14,804 nt of DNA from an uncultured Bacteroidota bacterium (GTDB lineage Bacteria > Bacteroidota > Bacteroidia > Flavobacteriales > Flavobacteriaceae), in NCBI GenBank assembly GCA_903819815.1, contig CAIJFC010000263.1:1-14804 (forward strand). The letters are read 5' to 3'. Under the pieces are notes generated by a model, which did no database searches, had not been told where the DNA came from, and saw only the letters and a list, made by a program, of their open reading frames with translations. Positions 1 through 7,542 of this stretch are shown one piece after another; the stretch's first letter is position 1; every line of letters begins with the position of its first letter. The translations under genes and the position numbers were made by a program.

Positions 1-6
1 ATAAAT

Positions 7-2370
7 ATGAACAAGTTACTCTTTTTGCTGCTATTTTCTTTCATCAATTTTTATGGTCAAAATACCGGAATTGTAAAAGGCAAAATAGAATCTACAGATG
101 GTTTTCCGGTTTCTAATTTAATGATCAAACAAGAAAAAAATGGAATTTCTATAAAAACCGATAAAAATGGCGAATTTTCGATCCCAAATTTCCCTTTAGG
201 AATTAACACAATAGTATTAGAAGGAGTAAAAATAAAAAAACAAACTAAAGAAATAATTGTTAGAGAAAATGAAACTTGTTTTGTGAAATTCACTCTTAAT
301 GAAGGAATTAATGAATTGAAAGAGGTAATTATTAAAATCAAAAACAGCCCAAACAAAAAAAAGGAGATCATATTATCTGGTCTAGAAATAAAACCATTTG
401 ACTTACCTCAAAGTTTGCAAATAGTGGGAAATTTGACCTTATTCCAACAACAAACCATACGCTTAAGCGACGTTTTGAAAAATGTGAACGGCGTTTATAT
501 TGGATCCTCAAGAGGTGGGGCTCAAGAATCATTGTGGTCCAGAGGCTACGACATGACAACAAATAACCTATTTAAAAACGGATTTCGTACCAACTCTGGC
601 TCAATGCCTGAGGTGGCATCTTTAGAAAAAGTAGAAGTCTTAAAAGGAGGATCGGCACTTTTATTTGGAAATGTAACTCCAGGCGGAATTGTCAATTTGG
701 TTACCAAAAAACCGCTTTTCAAAAATGGTGGAGAAATTTCTTATCAAATTGGTAGTTTTTCATTCAATAAACCAACTATAGATTTATATGGTCCTTTTTC
801 GAAAAAGGTAGCCTACCGAATGATTTCTACTTATGAAAAAGCAAATAGCTTTAGAGACATTGTAACTCGGGAACGTTTTTACATCAGTCCTTCGCTATTA
901 CTAAAAAGTAATCAATCTGAATTTATACTTCAAGGAGATTATCTAAAAGACAATTGGACACCGGATTTTGGAACAGGATCCATTGGAACAACTATAGCCG
1001 ATATTCCTCGAAACACCTATTTAGGTGCCACTTGGTCTAAAGGACAAACTTTACAATCCAGTTTTTCAGGACAATTCAAATACAAATTTAATGAAAATTG
1101 GAAGCTAAATATTAATTCAGCATTTCAAAATTTCGAACGTTCTTGGCAAGGGACAGAACGAATTCAACCTATTCAAAACGGCAATTGGAATAGACCGCTT
1201 GGGCAATACAAAATCACTGAACAATTAATTACAAACCAAATAAACCTATCGGGAACTTATAAAACTGAAAAAATAAAACACCAGTTATTTACTGGTTTGG
1301 ATTTTGACAATTCAATAGCTAACGCTTATACTTTTGTTTTTAATCCGTTATTCTACGATACTATTAATATTTACAATTTAAACTTATATCCTCAAAACAC
1401 CTTTATTCCGGAAGCTATAAATACAAAAATTGTAAAAACAACCACTAATAACTTTGGAATATATTTCCAAGATTTGATCTCAATTCAAGAAAAAATTAAA
1501 ATATTGGCTGGAATTCGTTGGTCATGGCTAGCAGCACAAGCGGAAAACAATAATTTAATTTCAAATAGCATCACAAAAGATAACAAACAAATAAGTAGTG
1601 CGTTTTCCCCTAAAATTGGAATTGTATATCAACCAACCAACAACACCTCCATTTTTACCAGTTATTCCAATTCCTTTACACCAAATACTGGAGTAACCAT
1701 ATACAATGAAACGCTTAAACCATCCATAATTGACCAATATGAAATTGGAATTAAAAAGGATTGTTTTAAGGGATTACTAAGTACTAACATCACTTTATAC
1801 ACCATTATTAATACTAATCTAGCTCAAACTGCCGAATTAAATTTAGATGGAACTCCCAACACCAATAGCAATATTAAAACCTTAAATGGAGAAACTACGA
1901 GCAAAGGTTTGGAAATTGACATTTCGTCAAGCCCAATTCAAGGTTTAACAATTTTTGCAGGATATAGCTATAACGAAATGAAATTTACAAAGTCTAACGG
2001 CGCTTTTGGAAGTTTCATTGAAGGGGAAAGATTGACAAGAACGCCATCAAATACCGCAAATTTTAGTGCGTTTTACACCATAAATAATGGTAAATTAAAT
2101 GGAGTAAGTTTTGGAGTAATTGGAAATTATATAGGCGAAAGATTGGGTGGTTGGAACAATACTTACGGTCAAACTATGTCCGACAGAAGGATACCTATTA
2201 ATGGATTCTCTACATTTGACTTATCTCTAGGTTACAAATGGAACTCTTTTTCAATATTAAGTAAGTTGTCTAATATTGGTAATGTTCTCAATTATACAGT
2301 ACATGAAAATTACAGCATGAACCCAATTGCACCAAGACAAATTATGACCACTATTAATTATAAATTTTAA
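7..2370 (+). CDS. TonB-dependent siderophore-type outer-membrane receptor with N-terminal CarboxypepD-like domain
   Basis: This is a 787-residue outer-membrane active transporter, probably for an iron-siderophore complex, energised by TonB-ExbBD. A signal peptide covers about residues 1-18 (hydrophobic core after MNK, ending FYGQ). Residues about 20-98 look like the CarboxypepD_reg-like beta-sandwich common on Bacteroidota receptors (GIVKGKIESTDGFPV, then DKNGEFSIPNFPLG). A short acidic/hydrophobic stretch around 102-110 (NELKEVIIK) could serve as the TonB box. The plug domain spans about 130-236 and includes LSDVLKNVNGVYIG, ESLWSRGYD and the strongly diagnostic PGGIVNLVTKKP at 225-236. The rest is a 22-strand-type barrel ending in a C-terminal Phe (NYKF), as expected for barrel assembly. 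The ATG at 7 is chosen because the signal peptide starts there; the promoter lies outside the window. Siderophore-receptor class is inferred from the plug motifs; the actual substrate cannot be read from sequence. Confidence 0.9.
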   Translation: MNKLLFLLLFSFINFYGQNTGIVKGKIESTDGFPVSNLMIKQEKNGISIKTDKNGEFSIPNFPLGINTIVLEGVKIKKQTKEIIVRENETCFVKFTLNEGINELKEVIIKIKNSPNKKKEIILSGLEIKPFDLPQSLQIVGNLTLFQQQTIRLSDVLKNVNGVYIGSSRGGAQESLWSRGYDMTTNNLFKNGFRTNSGSMPEVASLEKVEVLKGGSALLFGNVTPGGIVNLVTKKPLFKNGGEISYQIGSFSFNKPTIDLYGPFSKKVAYRMISTYEKANSFRDIVTRERFYISPSLLLKSNQSEFILQGDYLKDNWTPDFGTGSIGTTIADIPRNTYLGATWSKGQTLQSSFSGQFKYKFNENWKLNINSAFQNFERSWQGTERIQPIQNGNWNRPLGQYKITEQLITNQINLSGTYKTEKIKHQLFTGLDFDNSIANAYTFVFNPLFYDTINIYNLNLYPQNTFIPEAINTKIVKTTTNNFGIYFQDLISIQEKIKILAGIRWSWLAAQAENNNLISNSITKDNKQISSAFSPKIGIVYQPTNNTSIFTSYSNSFTPNTGVTIYNETLKPSIIDQYEIGIKKDCFKGLLSTNITLYTIINTNLAQTAELNLDGTPNTNSNIKTLNGETTSKGLEIDISSSPIQGLTIFAGYSYNEMKFTKSNGAFGSFIEGERLTRTPSNTANFSAFYTINNGKLNGVSFGVIGNYIGERLGGWNNTYGQTMSDRRIPINGFSTFDLSLGYKWNSFSILSKLSNIGNVLNYTVHENYSMNPIAPRQIMTTINYKF

Positions 2371-2427
2371 AATAGTTTATAAACTGGCAACTGCAGGCTT
2401 ATTTTTACTTTATTACGTTTATTGAAT

Positions 2428-2460
2428 AAAAAAAGGCAGTCAAAATGGACCGCCTTTTTT
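2428..2460. terminator. Bidirectional intrinsic terminator between convergent genes
   Basis: The arms GGCaGTC (2435-2441) and GACcGCC (2448-2454) pair around a six-base loop with one A/C mismatch. An A-tract lies on the left and a T-tract on the right, so the hairpin is followed by a U-run in transcripts from either side. It sits between the receptor gene (stop at 2370) and the convergent gene ending at 2479, and can serve both. Confidence 0.85.
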
Positions 2461-2478
2461 AATATTATATGATAAAGA

Positions 2479-2994
2479 TTACATTTTTTTCATTTGCTCT
2501 TTCATCATTGTAATTTGCTCTTTAAGCATGTTTTGTTTGTCTAATTTCTTAGCTTCATTTATTAAATTAGTCGCTTCTAATTTTCTTCTTCTTGACATGG
2601 CAACACCAGCCAAATTCAATTTTGCAACAGCTAAATCCATGTCCATAGACAACCCAAATTCAATTGCTTTCTTAAAATATTTTTCGGCTTGCATCAAATT
2701 GGTTTGCGATAGCATAATTCCGTGAAGGTAATTAAAATAACCTTGTTGCTTGCGAACCAATGCCGTTTCTGGGTTTTTAATATAGGCTAGCCATTTTTGA
2801 GCACCTGGAAAATCTTGTTTTCTTAACTTTAAAAAAGCCAAGAGAATAAATTCGTTTTTGAAATACAAAAAAATAGGAATTAACGATAAGAATATAAAGA
2901 AAATACCATTTCCGATTTCTCCGTCTGTAAAACTCCAAATACCAGAACCTATAATTAAAGCCGCTAAAATTAGTTTGATGTTTTTATGAAACAT
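2479..2994 (-). CDS. Small membrane protein with TPR-like C-terminal part (unknown function)
   Basis: The protein has 171 residues. The N-terminus holds two hydrophobic segments (about residues 7-22 and 29-46) separated by a short polar turn, so the protein is probably anchored in the inner membrane. Residues about 50-155 look like two to three degenerate TPR helix pairs; the clearest is around 84-117, with GYFNYLHGIM and then AEKYFKKAIEFG. The tail (155-171) is rich in Lys, Gln and Met and probably helical. I do not recognise a characterised family member; a scaffold or interaction role is only suggested by the TPR-like pattern. The gene is monocistronic. It has a TATCTTTG -7 element about 22 bp upstream on its strand and is divergent from rpmH. 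The ATG at 2994 is chosen because it directly precedes the first membrane helix. Confidence 0.75.
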   Translation of the reverse strand: MFHKNIKLILAALIIGSGIWSFTDGEIGNGIFFIFLSLIPIFLYFKNEFILLAFLKLRKQDFPGAQKWLAYIKNPETALVRKQQGYFNYLHGIMLSQTNLMQAEKYFKKAIEFGLSMDMDLAVAKLNLAGVAMSRRRKLEATNLINEAKKLDKQNMLKEQITMMKEQMKKM

Positions 2995-3016
2995 AATATT
3001 TGATTAATTATTTTTG

Positions 3017-3054
3017 CAAAGATAGTAAAAGGAATTTAAAATATTTTTACAAAA
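3017..3054 (-). promoter_or_regulatory. Probable promoter of the membrane/TPR-like gene
   Basis: On the minus strand TATCTTTG (plus-strand 3017-3024) matches the Bacteroidota -7 consensus TAnnTTTG exactly. A TTTTG that could act as the -33 element lies at 3050-3054, but the 25-base spacer is longer than usual. The start codon at 2994 would leave a leader of roughly 15 nt. Confidence 0.5.
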
Positions 3055-3058
3055 CTAC

Positions 3059-3088
3059 TTGCAAAGAATAAAACTCTTTGTATATTTG
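3059..3088 (+). promoter_or_regulatory. Promoter of rpmH (Bacteroidota -33/-7 type)
   Basis: TTG at 3059-3061 and TATATTTG at 3081-3088 are separated by 19 bases, which fits the Bacteroidota sigma-A pattern TTG-N(about 19)-TAnnTTTG. Transcription would begin near 3095, giving an rpmH leader of about 65 nt. It lies back to back with the promoter read in the opposite direction. Confidence 0.75.
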
Positions 3089-3161
3089 CACTCGGTTTGA
3101 GAATTATTAAGTTATAAAACCAACCAAGATATTTTAATACAAGTTTTAAAGATAACAAACA

Positions 3162-3323
3162 ATGAGCAAAAGAACGTTTCAACCATCGAAAAGAAAGAGA
3201 AGAAATAAGCACGGATTTATGGACAGAATGGCTTCTGCTAATGGAAGAAAAGTCCTTGCTCGTAGAAGAGCTAAAGGAAGACATAAGTTGACTGTTTCAT
3301 CTGAACCAAGACACAAAAAATAA
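3162..3323 (+). CDS. rpmH: 50S ribosomal protein L34
   Basis: The frame encodes 53 residues, starting MSKRTFQPSKRKRRNKHGF and ending RHKK. This is the hallmark L34 sequence: KRTFQPS at the N-terminus, then HGFMDRMAS, a GRKVLARRRAKGRHKL core and a very basic composition. L34 is a late-assembling, small basic protein of the large ribosomal subunit that contacts 23S rRNA. It is slightly longer than the 46-residue E. coli protein, with a short extra tail (TVSSEPRHKK). No Shine-Dalgarno is visible before the ATG; the leader is A-rich (gataacaaaca), as usual here. The gene has its own promoter (3059-3088) and terminator (3343-3376). The usual bacterial partners rnpA and dnaA are not adjacent in the window; carB follows instead. 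Confidence 0.98.
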   Translation: MSKRTFQPSKRKRRNKHGFMDRMASANGRKVLARRRAKGRHKLTVSSEPRHKK

Positions 3324-3342
3324 TGTTTATTTAAACATATAT

Positions 3343-3376
3343 AAAGGCGTTACTGTTATTAGTATCGCCTTTTTTT
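3343..3376 (+). terminator. Intrinsic terminator of rpmH
   Basis: The arms AAAGGCG (3343-3349) and CGCCTTT (3366-3372) pair, and after one T/T mismatch the stem continues with TACT and AGTA around a six-base loop. A T-run follows. This separates rpmH from carB, although some read-through into carB is possible because I see no strong promoter directly before carB. Confidence 0.85.
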
Positions 3377-3446
3377 ATATCTTTAATCTAATAAAATAAA
3401 TACGGCTAATAAAAAATAAAACTAACTACACAACACACACTTAAAA

Positions 3447-6299
3447 ATGCCAAAAGACAATTCAATAAAATCGATTTTAATTATAGGCTCTGGGCCTATC
3501 GTTATTGGGCAAGCATGCGAATTTGATTATGCAGGGTCACAATCTGCTCGTTCCATTCGTGAAGAAGGAATAGAAGTGATTTTGATCAATTCAAATCCCG
3601 CAACTATTATGACCGATCCTTCAATGGCAGATCATATTTACTTAAAGCCATTAACTACAAAATCAATTATTGAAATTTTAAAAGAACATCCACAAATTGA
3701 TGCTGTATTACCAACAATGGGTGGGCAAACCGCTTTGAATTTATGTTTGGAAGCAGATGAAAAAGGAATTTGGGAAGATTTTGGAGTACGATTAATAGGT
3801 GTTGATATTAATGCGATAAACATTACTGAAGATAGAGAACAATTCAAACAACTATTAGCAAAAATAGGAGTTCCTACTGCGCCTGCAAAAACAGCTACAT
3901 CATTTTTAAAAGGAAAAGAAATCGCTCAAGAATTTGGATTTCCATTGGTAATCAGACCTTCATTTACCTTGGGTGGAACAGGTGCCGCTTTTGTTCACCA
4001 TAAAGAAGAATTTGATGAATTATTAACACGAGGTTTAGAAGCTTCGCCTATTCACGAAGTTTTAATTGACAAGGCTTTAATTGGTTGGAAAGAATACGAA
4101 TTGGAACTTTTACGTGATAAAAATGATAACGTTGTGATTATCTGTTCTATCGAAAATATGGATCCGATGGGAATTCATACTGGAGATAGTATTACCGTAG
4201 CTCCAGCGATGACTTTATCGGATACTACTTTCCAAAAAATGCGTGATATGGCAATTTTGATGATGAGAAGCATCGGAAATTTTGCTGGAGGTTGTAACGT
4301 TCAATTTGCCGTTTCACCAGACGAAAAAGAAGATATTGTTGCTATTGAAATTAACCCTCGTGTATCTAGATCGTCGGCATTAGCTTCAAAAGCAACGGGT
4401 TATCCAATAGCGAAAATTGCTTCAAAATTGGCTTTGGGTTACCACTTAGATGAATTACAAAATCAAATTACAAAATCAACTTCTGCTTTATTCGAACCAA
4501 CATTAGATTACGTAATTGTAAAAATACCACGTTGGAATTTTGATAAATTTGAAGGTGCTGATCGAACTTTAGGATTACAAATGAAGTCGGTAGGCGAAGT
4601 AATGGGAATTGGGCGTTCATTCCAAGAAGCGTTACACAAAGCCACTCAATCATTAGAAATTAAAAGAAATGGGCTTGGTGCCGATGGAAAAGGATATAAA
4701 AACTACGAACAAATTATAGAGAAACTGACTTATGCAAGTTGGGATCGAGTATTTGTAATTTATGATGCTATTGCGATGGGAATACCATTAAGTAGAATTT
4801 ATGAAATTACAAAAATTGATATGTGGTTTTTAAAACAATATGAAGAACTATTTATTTTACAAAAAGAAATATCCAATTTTAAAGTAGGTACTTTACCAAA
4901 AGAATTATTATTAGAAGCCAAACAAAAGGGTTTCGCAGACCGCCAAATTGCTCACATGATAGGTTGTTTAGAAAGTCAGGTTTACAAGTTGCGTGAAGAG
5001 AAAAATATAAAAAGAGTATACAAACTGGTTGACACCTGTGCAGCAGAGTTTAAAGCAAAAACACCTTACTACTACTCTACTTTTGAAGCAGAAATAGAAA
5101 CGGCGAACGGAACAAAATACGTTGATAACGAGAGTATTGTAACCGATAAGAAAAAAATAGTTGTATTGGGCTCGGGTCCAAATAGAATAGGACAAGGAAT
5201 TGAATTTGACTACTCTTGTGTTCACGGTGTTTTGGCTGCAGCAGAATGCGGTTATGAGACCATTATGATCAATTGTAATCCGGAAACCGTTTCTACCGAT
5301 TTCGATACTGCTGATAAATTGTATTTTGAACCCGTATTTTGGGAACATATTTATGATATAATTCGACACGAAAAACCGGAAGGAGTAATTGTGCAATTAG
5401 GTGGTCAAACGGCATTAAAACTAGCAGAAAAGTTATCTAAACACGGAATTAAAATCATAGGAACCAGTTTTGACGCCCTAGATCTAGCTGAAGACAGAGG
5501 CCGTTTTTCAGAACTATTAACCGAATTACAAATTCCATTTCCACAATTCGGAATTGCAGAAACGGCAGATGAAGCATCACAATTGGCTGATGTATTAGAC
5601 TTCCCACTTTTAGTTAGGCCTTCCTATGTTTTGGGCGGTCAAGGGATGAAAATTGTAATCAACAAGCAAGAATTAGAAGAACATGTTATCGATTTATTGA
5701 AATCAATCCCAGGAAATAAGCTACTATTAGACCACTATTTAGACGGTGCAATTGAGGCTGAAGCAGATGCGATTTGCGATGGTGAAAATGTATATATCAT
5801 TGGAATAATGGAACACATAGAGCCTTGCGGAGTTCATTCTGGTGATAGTAATGCCACTTTACCTCCATTTAATCTAGGTGAATTTGTGATGCAACAAATT
5901 AAAGACCATACTAAAAAAATTGCTCTCGCACTGAGAACTGTAGGATTAATAAACATCCAATTTGCGATTAAAGACGATACTGTTTATATTATTGAGGCCA
6001 ACCCTAGAGCTTCGAGAACAGTTCCGTTTATTGCGAAAGCCTATGGCGAACCTTATGTAAATTATGCTACAAAAGTAATGTTAGGTCATAATAAAGTAAC
6101 TGATTTTAAATTCAATCCGCAATTAAAAGGGTATGCAATTAAGCAACCTGTTTTTTCATTTAGCAAATTCCATGGGGTTAATAAGGCACTTGGACCAGAA
6201 ATGAAATCAACAGGGGAAAGTATTTTATTTATTGATGATTTAAAAGACGATCAATTCTATGAGTTGTATTCCAGACGAAAAATGTACTTAAGTAAATAA
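3447..6299 (+). CDS. carB: Carbamoyl-phosphate synthase large subunit, lacking the C-terminal allosteric (MGS-like) domain
   Basis: CarB makes carbamoyl phosphate from bicarbonate, two ATP and ammonia delivered by the small subunit CarA, feeding pyrimidine and arginine synthesis in the cytoplasm. Two homologous synthetase halves are visible. The first (about 1-400) has GSGPIVIGQACEFDYAGSQ at 14-32, R130, RPSFTLGGTGA at 170-180 and EINPRVSRSSALASKATG at 301-318. An oligomerisation region follows (about 400-560). The second half starts at GSGPNRIGQGIEFDY (575) and includes RPSYVLGGQGM, EPCGVHSGDS, EANPRASRTVPF and GPEMKSTGE. The protein stops about 26 residues after that last motif, at 950 residues, against about 1070 in E. 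coli. The roughly 130-residue methylglyoxal-synthase-like domain that binds UMP, ornithine and IMP is therefore absent. The stop is immediately followed by a terminator palindrome, so this is not a frameshift. carA is not in the window. Confidence 0.97.
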   Translation: MPKDNSIKSILIIGSGPIVIGQACEFDYAGSQSARSIREEGIEVILINSNPATIMTDPSMADHIYLKPLTTKSIIEILKEHPQIDAVLPTMGGQTALNLCLEADEKGIWEDFGVRLIGVDINAINITEDREQFKQLLAKIGVPTAPAKTATSFLKGKEIAQEFGFPLVIRPSFTLGGTGAAFVHHKEEFDELLTRGLEASPIHEVLIDKALIGWKEYELELLRDKNDNVVIICSIENMDPMGIHTGDSITVAPAMTLSDTTFQKMRDMAILMMRSIGNFAGGCNVQFAVSPDEKEDIVAIEINPRVSRSSALASKATGYPIAKIASKLALGYHLDELQNQITKSTSALFEPTLDYVIVKIPRWNFDKFEGADRTLGLQMKSVGEVMGIGRSFQEALHKATQSLEIKRNGLGADGKGYKNYEQIIEKLTYASWDRVFVIYDAIAMGIPLSRIYEITKIDMWFLKQYEELFILQKEISNFKVGTLPKELLLEAKQKGFADRQIAHMIGCLESQVYKLREEKNIKRVYKLVDTCAAEFKAKTPYYYSTFEAEIETANGTKYVDNESIVTDKKKIVVLGSGPNRIGQGIEFDYSCVHGVLAAAECGYETIMINCNPETVSTDFDTADKLYFEPVFWEHIYDIIRHEKPEGVIVQLGGQTALKLAEKLSKHGIKIIGTSFDALDLAEDRGRFSELLTELQIPFPQFGIAETADEASQLADVLDFPLLVRPSYVLGGQGMKIVINKQELEEHVIDLLKSIPGNKLLLDHYLDGAIEAEADAICDGENVYIIGIMEHIEPCGVHSGDSNATLPPFNLGEFVMQQIKDHTKKIALALRTVGLINIQFAIKDDTVYIIEANPRASRTVPFIAKAYGEPYVNYATKVMLGHNKVTDFKFNPQLKGYAIKQPVFSFSKFHGVNKALGPEMKSTGESILFIDDLKDDQFYELYSRRKMYLSK

Positions 6300-6332
6300 A
6301 AAAAAGCCCCAAATTTGGGGCTTTTTTTTATT
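6295..6332. terminator. Perfect 38-bp palindromic bidirectional terminator containing both stop codons
   Basis: The centre is AAATTT (6311-6316), flanked by GCCCC and GGGGC, then by eight A on the left and eight T on the right. The inverted symmetry continues outwards to 6295/6332 without a mismatch. It acts as a classic hairpin plus U-run for both convergent genes. The TAA of carB (6297-6299) and the TAA of the minus-strand gene (plus-strand 6328-6330) lie at exact mirror positions within it. Confidence 0.92.
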
Positions 6333-6762
6333 CTATATCTTTAATGTATTCATCATACTCCAGATAAAACAATTCCAAAGCATTCATTTTATCATTAAAG
6401 AAATCAAATATTTCATCCCAATACTTAGGATTACTTACGCTAACATCTAATTTTTCAACCCAAATTCTACTGATAACTTTGCCGTTTTCTAAACTGAAAT
6501 TTTTCTCAAATACCAAATCAGAAATAAACTCCTCTTCCAAAATACTTTTTATCGATTCTAATTTTTCAAAATATTGAATTCTCTTGATATCATTTCGGCT
6601 TTCAATATCGATTTGGACTTGTGCTTTCGTATTTTCAACGTAAAATTTAAAAGAGAAATCTTTGATCTTCGTATTGTATAAAAGCCATTTCCGAGGATAT
6701 TTATTTGCAAATGAAACCCAAAACTCTCTTTTTAATCGTTGATTTTCTTCTTTACTATACAT
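6328..6762 (-). CDS. Stand-alone DUF4268-type protein
   Basis: This is a 144-residue soluble protein with no signal peptide or membrane segment. It resembles DUF4268, a domain of unknown function: the N-terminal REFWVSFANKYPRKWLLYNTK region, the alternating FSFKFYVENTKAQVQIDI strands, and the acidic C-terminus with YWDEIFDFFNDKMNALE and YDEYIKD. In many genomes DUF4268 is the C-terminal part of larger nuclease-associated proteins; here the gene consists of this domain only. It reads as a complete gene: the ATG at 6762 has an A-rich leader and the stop lies inside the terminator shared with carB. It is monocistronic and divergent from the Nudix gene. The family assignment is from memory of conserved stretches; the function is not known. 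Confidence 0.7.
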   Translation of the reverse strand: MYSKEENQRLKREFWVSFANKYPRKWLLYNTKIKDFSFKFYVENTKAQVQIDIESRNDIKRIQYFEKLESIKSILEEEFISDLVFEKNFSLENGKVISRIWVEKLDVSVSNPKYWDEIFDFFNDKMNALELFYLEYDEYIKDIE

Positions 6763-6801
6763 TTAGCACTATTGTTTTTTTGTATGTTGATTTTCAATTA
6801 G

Positions 6802-6832
6802 TTGTGGAATTCAATTTAAAAATCTACATTTA
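6802..6832 (+). promoter_or_regulatory. Candidate promoter of the Nudix-acyltransferase pair
   Basis: TTG at 6802-6804 and TACATTTA at 6825-6832 are 20 bases apart. The -7 element differs from TAnnTTTG only at the last base. The position suits the start codon at 6865. It overlaps the candidate minus-strand promoter. Confidence 0.45.
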
Positions 6833-6849
6833 TAACTAATTAACTGCAA
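6819..6849 (-). promoter_or_regulatory. Candidate promoter of the DUF4268-type gene
   Basis: Read on the minus strand, TTG (plus-strand 6847-6849) is followed after 20 bases by TAGATTTT (plus-strand 6819-6826), one base off TAnnTTTG. It overlaps the opposing plus-strand candidate, so the two divergent genes may compete for polymerase. Confidence 0.4.
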
Positions 6850-6864
6850 AAATAGAACATCAAT

Positions 6865-7509
6865 ATGGATTTTTCAGATTTTTTAAAATATGTTCCAAAA
6901 ATAAAACAAGAAAAACTTCTTGGGGATCAGGCTCACATAAAAATGGTGCCTGTTGAACGTATTTTAGAAGTCGAAAAATTCAATACCAGTTCTAATAATC
7001 CAAGAAAAGCAGCAGTAATGATGTTGATTTATCCTAAAAACAATAGGTGTCATTTGGCTTTAATTGTTAGGAATACCTATCCTGGGGTTCATTCAGCGCA
7101 AATAGGTTTTCCGGGTGGAAAAGTTGAATTGGAAGACGTTTCATTAACTCATACTGCTTTGAGAGAAACCCATGAGGAAATTGGAATTCATCCTGAAAAA
7201 ATTGAAGTAATTAAGACCTTTACAGAAGTTTTTATTCCCCCTAGTAATTTTATTGTTGCCCCTTTCTTAGGGATCAGTTATTCTGAATTAGAATTTATTG
7301 AGCAGGAAGAAGAAGTTGCCGGAATAATTGAATTTCCGTTACTCGATTTTTTGAATGAAAAAACAATCGTAAAAAAAATTATGGATACTTCTTATGGAAA
7401 TAACATTGAGGTTCCAACATTTAAAATTAACGAACATTATGTTTGGGGAGCTACCGCAATGATGATGAGTGAATTGAAGGAAGTGCTGAAAAGCTCATTT
7501 AAAAATTAA
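6865..7509 (+). CDS. Nudix hydrolase, CoA pyrophosphatase-like
   Basis: The protein has 214 residues and is cytosolic. Enzymes of this subfamily cleave CoA or acyl-CoA into 4'-phosphopantetheine derivatives and 3',5'-ADP. The CoA-pyrophosphatase signature before the Nudix box is present: LALIVRNTYPGVHSAQIGFPGG, with FPGG at 82-85. It is followed by the metal-binding part of the Nudix box TALRETHEEIGI, with R100, E101, E104, E105 and G107. As in E. coli NudL-type proteins, the spacing from GG to RE is slightly longer than in the canonical Nudix box. The conserved F(I)PPSNFIVAPFLG loop after the box also fits this subfamily. It is followed 33 bp later by the acyltransferase on the same strand, so a two-gene operon is likely. 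Exact substrate is inferred from the subfamily motif, not shown. Confidence 0.88.
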   Translation: MDFSDFLKYVPKIKQEKLLGDQAHIKMVPVERILEVEKFNTSSNNPRKAAVMMLIYPKNNRCHLALIVRNTYPGVHSAQIGFPGGKVELEDVSLTHTALRETHEEIGIHPEKIEVIKTFTEVFIPPSNFIVAPFLGISYSELEFIEQEEEVAGIIEFPLLDFLNEKTIVKKIMDTSYGNNIEVPTFKINEHYVWGATAMMMSELKEVLKSSFKN

Positions 7510-7542
7510 TTTGTAAATTAGCCTTCTAATTGATACTAAAAT

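Noticed and set aside
57..562. Open frames on the minus strand inside the receptor gene
   Set aside because: They lie wholly within a well-supported gene, have no family features and biased composition; treated as antisense shadows. The same holds for shadows inside carB, pepD, the acyltransferase and the OmpA-like gene.
3036..3284. 82-codon minus-strand frame across rpmH
   Set aside because: It is the antisense of the unmistakable L34 gene and of its promoter; the Ser-rich product is what the reverse of a Lys/Arg-rich gene gives.
3378..3385. TATCTTTA as a -7 element for carB
   Set aside because: It differs from TAnnTTTG at the last base and no TTG lies at a suitable distance upstream; it also directly abuts the rpmH terminator T-run. 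Too weak to list.
6300..6762. Missing CarB C-terminal domain displaced downstream by a frameshift
   Set aside because: None of the downstream DNA codes for an MGS-like domain; the region is occupied by a clean gene on the opposite strand and a shared terminator.
7516..7531. AATTAG-CCTT-CTAATT hairpin between the Nudix and acyltransferase genes
   Set aside because: Only six mostly A/T pairs and no T-run; unlikely to terminate or to matter in DNA of this composition.
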